From DATJKD01 sp963728295 (GTDB taxonomy: Bacteria > Pseudomonadota > Gammaproteobacteria > Steroidobacterales > Steroidobacteraceae): DNA of 64,000 nucleotides. A program made the translations under genes and the position numbers. Below the pieces are notes generated by a model. The model did no database searches. It was not told where the DNA came from and saw only the letters and a program-made list of their open reading frames with translations. Below are positions 25,134 through 35,039 of the stretch, piece after piece. Location: contig CAVSKB010000024.1 of assembly GCA_963728295.1 (NCBI GenBank), positions 62,001-126,000 of the forward strand, in the 5' to 3' direction. The stretch's first letter is position 1. Each line of letters starts with the position of its first letter.

Positions 25134-26659
25134 TGGAGAAGTTTCTGACCAATCTGGGTCTCGAACCCATCAATCCCGGTGCCTGGGCCGCCGGCGCCGG
25201 CTGGCTCGTCGACTCAGCGAGCCCGCGCATCGACTCGGTGAATCCCGCGACCGGTGAGGTCATCGCGAGCGTCCACGGCGCGACCACCGAGCAGTACGAG
25301 CGTGTGATCGTGTCGGCGCGCGAGATCGCCGCGAAGTGGCGTCTGGTTCCGTCACCGAAGCGCGGTGAAGCCGTGCGGCTGGTCGCCGACGAGCTGCGCC
25401 GCCACAAGTCCGATCTCGGCAGCCTGGTATCGCTCGAGATGGGCAAGATCAAGCCCGAGGGCGACGGCGAAGTGCAGGAGATGATCGACATCGCCGACTT
25501 CGCCGTAGGCCAGTCGCGCATGCTCTACGGGCTGTCGATGCACTCCGAACGTCCGGAGCACCGGATGTTCGAGCAGTGGCACCCGCTGGGAGTGGTCGGG
25601 ATCATCAGCGCGTTCAACTTCCCCGTCGCCGTGTGGGCGTGGAACTCCTTCCTTGCCGCAATCTGCGGCAACGTGAGCGTCTGGAAGCCCTCGCCAAAGA
25701 CTCCGCTCAGCGCAGTGGCCGTGCAGAAGCTCTGCAACCGCGTCCTCGAGCAACACGGGCTGCCGGGCATCTTCCAGCTGTTCATCGATGGCGGGACGGA
25801 GCTCGCAACCCGCTTCGTCGACGACCGGCGCGTGGATCTCGTCTCCTTCACCGGATCGACGGCCGTGGGGCGGGAAGTCGGCAAGCGCGTGGCGGCGCGC
25901 CTCGGCAAGTGCCTGCTCGAGCTTGGCGGAAACAACGCGATCATCGTCGATGAGCACGCCAATCTCGACCTGGCAGTGCCTTCCATCGTCTTCGGCGCGG
26001 TCGGCACGGCCGGTCAGCGCTGCACCAGCACGCGTCGTGTCTTCGTCCACGACTCGCGGCGCGCGGAGCTCGAGCGGCGCCTGCGCGACGCCTATGGCCA
26101 GGTGCGGATCGGCGATCCGCTCGCGCCGGGTACGCTGATGGGCCCGCTGATCGATGCCGCCGCAGTGCAGCGTTACGAGGCGGCGGTCGCGACTGCGGTC
26201 GCGACTGGCGGTCGGCTGGTGACGGGTGGTCGACGTCTCGAACGGCCAGGGTTCTATGTGGAGCCCGCCATCGTCGTGGCCAGTCACGATGCGGAGATCG
26301 TCCGTACCGAGACTTTCGGACCCGTTCTCTATCTGATCCCCTACTCCGACCTGGACGCGGCGATCCGGATGCACAACGAGGTCGCGCACGGATTGTCATC
26401 GGCGATCTTCACCGACCGGCTGCAGGTGGCGGAACGCTTCCTGTCTACGACAGGCTCGGACTGCGGCATCGCAAACGTCAATATCGGCACATCGGGCGCC
26501 GAGATCGGCGGCGCGTTTGGTGGCGAGAAGGATACCGGCGGGGGGCGCGAGTCGGGTTCTGACGCCTGGAAAGCCTACATGCGGCGCCAGACGTGCACGG
26601 TGAACTGGAGCCGCGAGCTGCCGCTCGCGCAGGGAATCAATTTCGACCTGAAGGCTTGA
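25133..26659 (+). CDS. amaB: 2-aminoadipate semialdehyde dehydrogenase (ALDH7 family)
   Basis: 508 residues of the aldehyde dehydrogenase superfamily, ALDH7/antiquitin branch. The product oxidises 2-aminoadipate 6-semialdehyde (or its cyclic form piperideine-6-carboxylate) to 2-aminoadipate in lysine degradation. Catalytic Cys297 is in GTAGQRCTSTRR; the general base motif LELGGNN and NAD-binding FTGSTAVGREVGKRV are intact. The C-terminus has the ALDH7-specific NIGTSGAEIGGAFGGEK. Start 25133 is preferred over 25127 because AGGAG is 7 nt before it. It overlaps the preceding dehydrogenase, and the 3' end overlaps the convergent metallo-hydrolase by 23 nt. Confidence 0.9.
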   Translation: MEKFLTNLGLEPINPGAWAAGAGWLVDSASPRIDSVNPATGEVIASVHGATTEQYERVIVSAREIAAKWRLVPSPKRGEAVRLVADELRRHKSDLGSLVSLEMGKIKPEGDGEVQEMIDIADFAVGQSRMLYGLSMHSERPEHRMFEQWHPLGVVGIISAFNFPVAVWAWNSFLAAICGNVSVWKPSPKTPLSAVAVQKLCNRVLEQHGLPGIFQLFIDGGTELATRFVDDRRVDLVSFTGSTAVGREVGKRVAARLGKCLLELGGNNAIIVDEHANLDLAVPSIVFGAVGTAGQRCTSTRRVFVHDSRRAELERRLRDAYGQVRIGDPLAPGTLMGPLIDAAAVQRYEAAVATAVATGGRLVTGGRRLERPGFYVEPAIVVASHDAEIVRTETFGPVLYLIPYSDLDAAIRMHNEVAHGLSSAIFTDRLQVAERFLSTTGSDCGIANVNIGTSGAEIGGAFGGEKDTGGGRESGSDAWKAYMRRQTCTVNWSRELPLAQGINFDLKA

Positions 26660-27599
26660 GCCCCGGCTTTGGCCGTGTGAGGTCGCGATAGAGGGTCCCC
26701 ACCAGCCGGCTCGGGCTCATGAAACCCTGCCCGTAGCGTGCGTCGAACTCCGCTGTCGGGCGTGACGCGAGCACTTCGTCGAGGTTGCGACCGCTTTCCA
26801 CGCCCTCGCGGATCCGCCGTCCGACGGTGACGAGCATGTCTCGGTACTCGGAGAGCTCGCGTCGGTTCGAGACCGGCCCGTGCCCGGGAATCACGATTGT
26901 CGCGTCGTCGACGCGGCCGAGGATTGCTTCGGTGGCCGCCACGAGACCGGCGAGCGTTCCGCCGCTGTCCAGGTCGATGAAGGGATACGTTCCGTTCAGG
27001 TACACATCGCCGGTGTGGACCACGTTGGCGGCCTTCCACCAGAGCACCGCATCCCCGTCCGTGTGTGCGTCGCTCATGTGCACCACGTCGAGTCGGTCGC
27101 CGTTCAGAAAGAAGGTAATCGAGTCAGCAAACGTCACGACCGGCAGCGCCGCCGCCGGAGCGGGCGGCACGCGCATGTTCACGAGCTCGATGAACTGCTC
27201 TTCGGACAACCGGGTGCGTACGTTCTCGTGTGCGAAAATGATCCCGCCCGATTTTCCGATCAACTCGTTGCCGCCGGTGTGATCCGGATGCCAGTGCGTG
27301 TTGATCACGAACCGGATCGGACCCTCGGCGATTCGCCCGATCGCCTCCACCACTCTCGGCGCGAGCGGCGCCAGGCTGTCGTCGATCACGACGATTCCGT
27401 CGGCGCCGCTCCAGACGCCGACGTTGCCGTTCTTGCCGCTCATCAATACGTGCAACCCGGGCCGCAGGCGCTGGCTCGTGATCTGGCTGTCGTCAGCAGG
27501 ACGCTGTTCCTCTTGCGGTTGCGTCGTCTGCGCAGGCACAGCGGCGGCGGTGAGCGCGCCGGCCACGGCCAGCACGCAGCGTACTAAGCTTCTTCTCAC
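26637..27599 (-). CDS. Exported metallo-beta-lactamase-fold hydrolase
   Basis: 320 residues read from a GTG at 27599, with GGAAGGG just upstream. A signal peptide (VRRSLVRCVLAVAGALTAAA, cleaved near AQT) is followed by the MBL fold. The zinc motif is HWHPDHTGGN (H-x-H-x-D-H); further ligands are in SDAHTDGDAVLWW and IPGHGPVSN. The late conserved DVYLNGTYPFID block resembles the periplasmic MBL group related to quinoprotein-associated and cyclase-like hydrolases. Substrate unknown; this is not the classical antibiotic-hydrolysing beta-lactamase pattern. A longer frame exists upstream, but it runs through the nfeD promoter region. Confidence 0.82.
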   Translation of the reverse strand: MRRSLVRCVLAVAGALTAAAVPAQTTQPQEEQRPADDSQITSQRLRPGLHVLMSGKNGNVGVWSGADGIVVIDDSLAPLAPRVVEAIGRIAEGPIRFVINTHWHPDHTGGNELIGKSGGIIFAHENVRTRLSEEQFIELVNMRVPPAPAAALPVVTFADSITFFLNGDRLDVVHMSDAHTDGDAVLWWKAANVVHTGDVYLNGTYPFIDLDSGGTLAGLVAATEAILGRVDDATIVIPGHGPVSNRRELSEYRDMLVTVGRRIREGVESGRNLDEVLASRPTAEFDARYGQGFMSPSRLVGTLYRDLTRPKPGLKPSGRN

Positions 27600-27661
27600 G
27601 ATCGCCCTTCCCGGTGATGCGGCGCGTTGCAGTATAAGGCTCCCTGCCATTTCGCCGCTGC

Positions 27662-27667
27662 TATGAT
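27662..27667 (+). promoter_or_regulatory. Candidate -10 element for nfeD (leaderless)
   Basis: TATGAT lies 7 nt before ATG 27675. The ATG at 27663 is part of this -10 box itself, which is why the later start is preferred. Confidence 0.45.
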
Positions 27668-27674
27668 CGCGTTC

Positions 27675-29093
27675 ATGCGCACCGGGATTCGGCATGCACG
27701 GGCGTTCGCTGCAGGCTTGGTTGCGGTTGCCGCCATCTGCCTGGCGGATACGCCCTCACCCACTGCTCCCGGCGCGCACCCCGACTCAGTCCCGGCAAAG
27801 AAAGCGGGCGCGGACGGCGTAGTGATCCCGATTGCCGGCCCGATCGGACCGGCAACCAGCGACTTCTTCGTGCGTGCGCTGCGCGAGGCTCAGGAATCAG
27901 GTGCACGGCTGGTCGTCGCCACGGTGGACACTCCGGGCGGACTCGATACCGCGATGCGGGACATGATCCAGGCCATCCTCGCTTCCAATGTTCCGGTCGT
28001 CGCTTTCGTGTCGCCGAGCGGGGCGCGGGCCGCGAGCGCCGGCACCTATCTGGTCTACGCCAGTCACGTCGCAGCGATGGCGCCGGCGACCAACCTCGGC
28101 GCCGCGACACCCGTCCAGATCGGGGGCGCGCCGGGCGGCGACCGCGAGCCGGATCAAGACCGCAAGCCGCCAAGCGCGGACGACGACCACGCGGCGCCGG
28201 TGTCCGGCAACGCGCTCGAGCGCAAGGCCGTGAACGACGCGGTCGCCTACCTCCGCAGCCTGGCCGAGCTGCGCGGTCGCAACGCCGACTGGGCGGAAAC
28301 CGCGGTCCGCGAGGGCGCGAGCCTGTCGGCGAGCGAAGCGCTCAAGCAGGGCGTCATCGATCTGATCGCGGACGATCTGCCCGCGCTGCTCGCGGCGCTC
28401 GACGGTCGCACCGCGCGCATGCCGTCCGGCGAGGTGACGCTGAGCACCGCCGGGATTCTCATGCGTACCGTCGAGCAGGACTGGCGGACGCGCCTGCTTT
28501 CGCTGATCACAAACCCGAACGTCGCATACCTGCTGATGCTGATCGGCATCTACGGGCTGCTGCTCGAGGGCTACAATCCGGGCTCGGTCCTTCCCGGGGT
28601 CGTCGGCGCGATCAGCCTGCTGCTTGCGCTTTTCGCATTCCAGGTCCTGTCCGTGAACTACGCGGGTCTCGCACTCATCGCGCTCGGCGTGCTGCTCATC
28701 ATTGCGGAGAGCTTTGCGCCCTCGTTCGGGACGCTGGGGCTCGGCGGCATCGTCTCGTTCGTGATCGGCTCGGTCATGCTGCTCGACGACGAGGTACCCG
28801 GTTTCGGCATCGCCTGGCAGCTCATCGGCGCGATGGCGCTCGCCGGATCGCTGGTGTTGCTGGCGATCGTCTCGTTCGCGGTGCGGGCGCGGCGCAGGCC
28901 CATCGTCACGGGTGGCGAGGCGCTGCTGGCCGAGCACGCCGAGGCGATCGAGTCCTTCGACTCCAAAGGCGTCGTGCGCATACACGGTGAGCTGTGGAAC
29001 GCGATGAGCCGGACGCCCGTGCGCCAGGGCCAACGCCTGCGCATCCTGAGCCGCGACGGGCTCACGCTCGTGGTCGAACCCGAATCCGACTGA
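27675..29093 (+). CDS. NfeD-like membrane serine protease
   Basis: About 472 residues. A signal peptide is followed by a ClpP-type serine protease domain, residues about 45-235 (VVATVDTPGGLDTAMRDMIQ; the catalytic Ser is in GARAASAGTYLVYASH, with a downstream Lys as partner). Then four to five membrane helices (residues about 290-400), and a C-terminal NfeD OB-fold domain (GVVRIHGELWNAMSRTPV). It cleaves the C-terminus of its partner slipin in homologous systems. It is 14 nt from the slipin gene, the well-known conserved nfeD-stomatin operon. Probably acts in membrane quality control. Confidence 0.92.
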   Translation: MRTGIRHARAFAAGLVAVAAICLADTPSPTAPGAHPDSVPAKKAGADGVVIPIAGPIGPATSDFFVRALREAQESGARLVVATVDTPGGLDTAMRDMIQAILASNVPVVAFVSPSGARAASAGTYLVYASHVAAMAPATNLGAATPVQIGGAPGGDREPDQDRKPPSADDDHAAPVSGNALERKAVNDAVAYLRSLAELRGRNADWAETAVREGASLSASEALKQGVIDLIADDLPALLAALDGRTARMPSGEVTLSTAGILMRTVEQDWRTRLLSLITNPNVAYLLMLIGIYGLLLEGYNPGSVLPGVVGAISLLLALFAFQVLSVNYAGLALIALGVLLIIAESFAPSFGTLGLGGIVSFVIGSVMLLDDEVPGFGIAWQLIGAMALAGSLVLLAIVSFAVRARRRPIVTGGEALLAEHAEAIESFDSKGVVRIHGELWNAMSRTPVRQGQRLRILSRDGLTLVVEPESD

Positions 29094-29107
29094 GTACAGG
29101 TGAACAC

Positions 29108-29860
29108 ATGATGAGCTTTGCAACGCTGGCATTTGTCGTGGTGGCGGCACTCGTGCTCGCGACCCAGGTCTTCAAGGTACTGAACGAGTACGAGCGCGGC
29201 GTGGTGTTCACCTTCGGGCGCTTTACGGGCGTCAAGGGGCCGGGCCTGATCATCCTGATCCCGCTGATCCAGAAGATGGTCAAGGTCGATCTGCGCGTGA
29301 TCGTGCTCGACGTCCCGACCCAGGACGTGATCTCGCGCGACAACGTATCGGTCAAGGTGAACGCGGTGGTCTACTTCCGGATCGTCGATCCAGCCAAGGC
29401 GATCATCCAGGTCGCGAACCCGTTCGAGGCGACGAGCCAGCTCGCGCAGACGACGCTGCGCTCGGTCCTGGGCCAGCACGAGCTCGACACCATGCTGTCG
29501 CAGCGCGACAAGCTCAACGTGGACATCCAGCGCATCCTCGATCATTCGACGGACGCCTGGGGCATCAAGGTCGCGACCGTCGAGATCAAGCACGTCGACC
29601 TGAACGAGAACATGATCCGGGCGATGGCGAAGCAGGCAGAAGCCGAGCGGACGCGCCGCGCGAAGATCATCCACGCCGAGGGCGAGAAGCAGGCGGCAGC
29701 ACAGCTGGTCGAGGCGGCGGCGATGCTCGGGACCGAACCCAAGGCGCTGCAGCTGCGCTACCTGCAGACGCTCGCCGACATCTCGAGCGAGAAGACGACG
29801 ACGATCGTCTTCCCGCTGCCGATGGATCTCCTCCGGCCATTCATAAGCGACAAGTCGTAG
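29108..29860 (+). CDS. Slipin / SPFH (stomatin-like) membrane protein
   Basis: 250 residues. An N-terminal membrane helix (LAFVVVAALVLATQVFKVLN) is followed by the SPFH/Band 7 domain (VFTFGRFTGVKGPGLIILIP; NVSVKVNAVVYFRIVDPAKA), then a long charged helix for oligomerisation (NMIRAMAKQAEAERTRRAKI) and a C-terminal hydrophobic IVFPLPMDLLR. It forms membrane microdomain scaffolds in the inner membrane. The gene directly follows nfeD, its usual partner, by 14 nt. It ends 13 nt before the convergent hrpA. Confidence 0.94.
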   Translation: MMSFATLAFVVVAALVLATQVFKVLNEYERGVVFTFGRFTGVKGPGLIILIPLIQKMVKVDLRVIVLDVPTQDVISRDNVSVKVNAVVYFRIVDPAKAIIQVANPFEATSQLAQTTLRSVLGQHELDTMLSQRDKLNVDIQRILDHSTDAWGIKVATVEIKHVDLNENMIRAMAKQAEAERTRRAKIIHAEGEKQAAAQLVEAAAMLGTEPKALQLRYLQTLADISSEKTTTIVFPLPMDLLRPFISDKS

Positions 29861-29873
29861 CCGGGCGCGCGGC

Positions 29874-32800
29874 TCAGGCCTCCCCGGCGGCTCGTCGTGC
29901 CGCGCGCAGGAGCGTCTCGAGCCGTTGCGGGGAGACAGGCGCGCGGGTGCGCAGATCCTGCGCGTGCAGGGACAGCCGGAACTCCTCGATGGACCAGCGC
30001 AGCTCGAAAAACCTGGGGTCTCCGCGTCCTTCGGGCGATGCCGACTCGAGCGCGCGCAGCGCCCGGCTCCAGGGCTCGACCTGCGCTGCCAGCCGCTGAT
30101 CGCGTGCCAGGTCGCCACGCAGCCGCGAGACCCGGCGCGCTGCCGCCTGCGCGTACTTGGGGAGCTGGCGGAACCAGATCTCGGGTGTGATGCGCACCCA
30201 GCCCGGCGACACCAGATCCGAGAGCTCGCTGTCGATCGATTCCCGGATCGCGGCATGGGCCGGTGCCGATATCGCATCGAGCGCCGATCTCGCCTGCGCG
30301 AGGCCCTGTGCCACGGCGCGCACCACCCGGATGATGTCATCGCCGGCCTCCGCGATCCGGCTGCGGCCTTCCTCCAGTCGCGCGGCGAACTGCGCTTCGT
30401 CGTGAGGCAGCGGCCCTTCGCCGAGCACCGCCGTCGCCACCGCCCGGTCCGCGATCTCGTCGAAGGTATCGCTGCCGAGACCGGCGGCAGCCAGCCACAG
30501 CGTGAGCTCGCGATCGGCGGCGGCATTACGTCGCACCAGCGCGTGCTGCTGCGACAGCGCCAATGCCGCAAGCCGCATGAGCCCGCCACGTGTACGCATC
30601 CGGGCGATCGCCGGGTCGAGGTGCAACCCCAGGCTCACAGAGTCCCTGCAGTCCTCGACGGTCGGGTACATGCCCAAGCGCACGGCACCGCTCGCAACCG
30701 CCAACTCGGGTGGAATCGAACCAAAATCCCAGCGGCGCACGCCGCTGCGCTGCCATGGATCATCGGAGCCGGCCGCTGGCACCGTAGCGACCGCCGGGAG
30801 CGCGCGACGCAGCTCGGCGAGATCCCGGCCGGTGCGCAGGACGCGGCTACTGGCATCGACGACCTGGATGTTCATCCGCAGCCAGGGTGGCAGTGCTACC
30901 GCACCAATCGTCTCCGGTGCGACCGGCGTGCCGGACCGGGCCGTGACGAAGGCTGCAAGCCTGGCGGCGAGCGCGGAATCCGCGCCCTCGTCCGCGTTGG
31001 CCAGAAATCGATCGGCCGCGTCCGGGATCGGCACGAGCGAGCGGCGCAGCTCCTTCGGCAGCCCGCGCAGGGTCGCGATCACCCTCTCGCGCAGCAGTCC
31101 GGGCACGAGTCTCTCGATCCGTCGCGGTTGCAGCACGGGCAGCAGCGGCAGAGGCAGCACGAGCGTCACGCCATCGTCCTCGGCAAGCGGATCGAATACG
31201 TACCGCAGCTCGAGCGAATTGCCCGAGACTTCGAGCCGATCCGGGAAATCAGCCAGGGAAAATGCAGGGACCGGTCGTGCCAGCAGCCGGTCGCGCGGAA
31301 GATCGAGCAGGTCGGGTTCCAGGCTTTCCCGATCCCGCCACCAGCGCTGGAACGTGCGCAGGTCCGTCACCTGCGCCGGGATGCGTTCCAGATAGAATTC
31401 GGCGATCGCCGCCTCGCCGACCAGCAGATCGCGGCGACGCAGCCGGGCCTCGAGGCTCTCGATCGCGGCGATGGCCGCGGCATTGCGTGCACGGAATCCG
31501 CCGCTCGGTCCACCGCGGTCGCGCACCAGCGCCTCCTCGACGAATATCCGGCGCGCAGTCGCGGGATCGATCCGGGCGAAATCGACCATGCGTCCGGAAT
31601 GCAGCACGCGCCCGTACAGGGAGACGGTTTCGCGGGCGAGCACCATGCCGCGTTCGACGGACCATTCCGCGTCGCCGTAGCTGCGGCGGACGAGGTGCGT
31701 CGCTGCGGCCTCGATCCACGACGGCTGAATCTGCGCCACCATGCGCGCGTACACACGATGCGTCTCGACCAGGCTCGCGGCCATGATCCAGTGCGGACCG
31801 CGGCGAGCGAGCGGCGTTCCGGGCGCAATGACGAAGCGCGTGTCCCGCGCGCCGAGATACGTGCGATCCTGGTCGCGCACACCGATGCCGCCGAGAAAGC
31901 CTGCGAGCAACGCGCGATGCAGGGCCGAATGCGACGCCGCTGCCGCTGCCGTGCGGCGGCCCGAACGGGCGATCACGGTCAGTTGCGCATGCAGATCCTG
32001 CCATTCCCTGGTGCGCGGCCAGGACAGAAAGTTCTCGCGGCACCAGCGTCGGAGAGCCCGCGAGCCAGCGGCCGATTGCTCGCTGAGCGCCTGCCAGAGA
32101 TTCAGCACCGTCACGAAGTCGGAGCGCGGATCGGCGAAGGACGCATGGCGCTCATCCGCAGCCTCGAGCCGGCCGGCGGGTCGCTCGCGCGGATCCTGGA
32201 TGCTGAGAAAGGCGGTAATCACCAGGCATTCCCTCAGGCACCCCAGCCTCGCCGCCTCGATAAGGACACGAGCCAGCCGTGGATCGACCGGGAGCCGCGC
32301 CATGCGCCGGCCGAGCCGCGTGATCCGCCGGTCGCCATCGACGGCTGAGAGCTCCGCGAGAAGTCGATAACCGTCGTTTAGCAGGCGTCCGTCCGGAGCA
32401 TCGATGAACGGAAACTCCTCGGGTGCACCGAGCCCGAGCGCGGCCATCTGCAGGATCAGGCTCGCGAGATTAGTGCGGTGGATCTCCGGCTCGGTGTACT
32501 CGGGCCGCTCGGCGAGGTCGGTCTCCGAGTACAAGCGGATGCAGATTCCCTCGCCTTCCCGGCCGCAGCGTCCCTTGCGCTGGTCAGCGCTCGCGCGCGA
32601 TACCGGCTCGATGGGCAGCCGCTGCAGCTTGGCGCGCGGGCTGTAGCGACTGATGCGCGCGAGCCCCGAGTCGATCACGAAGCGTACGCCCGGGATGGTG
32701 AGCGAGGTTTCCGCGACGTTGGTGGCCAGGATGACCCGCTGCGCCGTGTGCGGCGCGAAGATCCGCTCCTGCTCCGCCGATCGACAGCCGCGAGTAGAGC

Positions 32801-33624
32801 GGCAACAGCTCGCGTCCGCCCGGCGCCTCGCGCCGCAGCAGCTCGAGCGCCTCCTGTATCTGCCGCTCACCCGGCAGGAAAACGAGCGTATCGCCGATGA
32901 TCCCGCGCCCATCGAGCGCGAGCTCCGCTGCAGCGCGCTCCACCGCTCCTGCGAGCGGTGACGGCGATTCGTCGTCGGGATCGATCGGTCGGTAGCGGAC
33001 CTCGACCGGATGACTGCGTCCCTCGACCTCGATGACGGGCGCGCCACCGAAATACTCGGCGAAGCGCCGCGTCTCGATGGTCGCGGACGTGACCACGACC
33101 CGAAGGTCGGGGCGGCGGGTCATCAGGCGCCGGCAGATTCCGAGGAGAAAATCGAGATTGAGGTTGCGCTCGTGCGCTTCGTCGAGAATCAGCGTGTCGT
33201 AGCGCGTGAGCCAGGGATCGCGCTCGAGCTCGCGCAGCAGGACGCCGTCGGTCATCAGCTTTATCAGCGTGCGCGGGCTCGTGCGATCGACGAACCGGAC
33301 CTGGTAGCCGACCAGCTCGCCGAGCGGCGAGCCGAGCTCGGTCGCGAGGCGGCTGGCGAGTGCGTGGGCCGCGATGCGGCGCGGCTGCGTGTGCCCGATC
33401 ATGCCGTCGACGCCGCGGCCGAGCTCGAGGCAGATACGCGGTATCTGCGTGCTCTTGCCACTGCCCGTGGCCCCGCTCACGATGACGACCGGAGAGGCGG
33501 CGATTGCAGCGGCGATCTCGGCGCGCTGCGCGTAAACCGGCAGGCTCTCGTCGTAGCGGATCGGCGGCACCGAGGCGCGACGCGCCTCCAGCCTCAACCG
33601 TGTTGCCGCTTCGCTCGTTCCCAC
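29874..33624 (-). CDS. hrpA: ATP-dependent RNA helicase HrpA (one frameshift)
   Basis: About 1250 residues, the usual length of the large DEAH-box helicase HrpA. Walker A GATGSGKST is near residue 50 and DEAHERN near 150, with SATIETRRF (motif III) and QRKGRCGREGEGIC (motif VI). The long C-terminal half, with the HA2/OB and DUF3418 regions, is specific to HrpA. It acts on structured mRNA and stalled ribosomes in the cytoplasm. The frame breaks near 32779, where one extra base interrupts YSRLS and SAEQERIF. GTG 33624 starts within the last 31 nt of mazG, so the genes are coupled. Confidence 0.92.
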
Positions 33625-34370
33625 AAGCTCTCGAGCTCCGCCGGCGTGGCCTCGGCAGCACCGCGACCTTCGGCCGCGAGCGCCCGCTCGATGCCCCCGA
33701 ACCGCTCCTCGAATTTACGGCAGGCGGAACGCAGGCAGGTCTCGGGATCGAGCCCGAGATGCCGCGCGAGCTGTGCCGCGGTGAAAAGCAGATCCCCGAG
33801 TTCCTCGCCCGCCTGCGACGTTCCCTGCGAGGCGAGCGCGGTATCGAGCTCGGCCAGCTCCTCGCGCAACTTGTCGAGCACACCCGCGGGACTTGGCCAG
33901 TCGAAACCCACGCGCCCGGCCCGCTGGCCGAGCTTGCCCGCCCGTGTGAGCGCGGGAAGGCCGACGGCTACGCCGTCGAGCGCGCCGCTGCCGCCGCTCG
34001 CGGCGCGCTCGCGCGCCTTCTGCGCCTCCCAGGCTGTCGATACCTGCACGGCACTCTCCACGCGTGCCTCGCCAAAGACGTGCGGGTGACGCCGTTCGAG
34101 CTTGTCGCATATCGAATCGACGACGTCGTCGAAGGCGAAAGCGCCCGCCTCCTCGGCGATCCGGGCCTGGCATACGACCTGGAACAGCAGGTCGCCGAGC
34201 TCGTCACGCACGTGCCGGGAGTCGCCCTCGCGGATGGCGTCCTCGAGCTCGTATGCCTCCTCGATCGTGTGCGGGGCGATGCTCGCCCAGGTCTGCTCGC
34301 GATCCCAGGGACAGCCGCGCTCGGGATCACGCAGCCGCCGCATTATTTCGAGCAGGCGCCCTATCGCCAC
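33594..34370 (-). CDS. mazG: Nucleoside triphosphate pyrophosphohydrolase MazG
   Basis: 258 residues with two MazG all-alpha NTP pyrophosphatase domains. The first metal-binding EExxE-type motif is in APHTIEEAYELEDAI, and the second, DELGDLLFQVVCQARIA, supplies the ExxD; a second copy (REELAELDTALASQ, EELGDLLFTAAQLARHL) lies in the C-terminal half. It hydrolyses non-canonical or excess NTPs to NMPs, and can lower ppGpp in E. coli. GTG 34370 is 3 nt after the upstream nudL stop, forming a tight operon of fumC-nudL-mazG-hrpA. Confidence 0.93.
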   Translation of the reverse strand: MAIGRLLEIMRRLRDPERGCPWDREQTWASIAPHTIEEAYELEDAIREGDSRHVRDELGDLLFQVVCQARIAEEAGAFAFDDVVDSICDKLERRHPHVFGEARVESAVQVSTAWEAQKARERAASGGSGALDGVAVGLPALTRAGKLGQRAGRVGFDWPSPAGVLDKLREELAELDTALASQGTSQAGEELGDLLFTAAQLARHLGLDPETCLRSACRKFEERFGGIERALAAEGRGAAEATPAELESLWERAKRQHG

Positions 34371-34373
34371 GAG

Positions 34374-35039
34374 TCAGGTCCCTGTCAGCAGGTCAGCGAA
34401 CGACACGAGCATCCCGGCAGTCGCACCCCAGATGCGTCGGCCCTGCCACGGGATGTCCCAGCTCGTGAACGACTGACCGCCAATGCGTCGCGTTGTCGGT
34501 ACGTGGTTGCGGCGGTCGAGCAGGAACTCGAGCGGCGCTTCGAAGGTATCGTCGACTTCCGTCCGGTCGAGCCTGAGCTCGAATCCGGGCGTCACGTAGG
34601 CGACAACCGGTGTCACGACGAAGCCGGAGATGACCAGATGATCGTGCAGATAGCCGACGCGGCGGAGCCGTTCGCCCGGCAGTCCGATCTCCTCCTGCGC
34701 CTCGCGTACCGCCGCTTCCCACGCTCCAGCGTCGGCGTGCTCGATCCGCCCGCCTGGGAAGCTCACCTGGCCCGGGTGGTTCGTGAGCTGCGCCGAGCGC
34801 TGCGTGAACAGCACGGTGAGCCCATCCGGCCGGTCGACCAGAGGAACCAACACAGCGGCACGCGCCCAGATTTTCGGCAGATACTGCCGCAGCTCCTGCG
34901 CGGTGCCGTGGGTCTGCGCCAGCCCGGCAATCAGCGCGGAATCGGGGCTGCCGCTGCCCGCCTCGCGTTGCAGCCGCTGCTCGATTCGCTCGCGCAGGCC
35001 CGGGCCGACTGGCGCCACATGCTGTGCCTGCTCAGTCAC
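34374..35039 (-). CDS. nudL: Nudix CoA-pyrophosphatase family hydrolase
   Basis: 221 residues. The Nudix box is complete: GGRIEHADAGAWEAAVREAQ then EEIGL, giving G-x5-E-x7-R-E-x2-E-E-x-G. The family-specific extra motif upstream (LFTQRSAQLTNHPGQVSFPG) is that of the CoA diphosphatase group (NudL/YeaB), which cleave coenzyme A to phosphopantetheine and 3',5'-ADP. The start is a GTG that overlaps the fumC stop by 4 nt, implying coupled translation. Cytosolic. Confidence 0.9.
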   Translation of the reverse strand: MTEQAQHVAPVGPGLRERIEQRLQREAGSGSPDSALIAGLAQTHGTAQELRQYLPKIWARAAVLVPLVDRPDGLTVLFTQRSAQLTNHPGQVSFPGGRIEHADAGAWEAAVREAQEEIGLPGERLRRVGYLHDHLVISGFVVTPVVAYVTPGFELRLDRTEVDDTFEAPLEFLLDRRNHVPTTRRIGGQSFTSWDIPWQGRRIWGATAGMLVSFADLLTGT

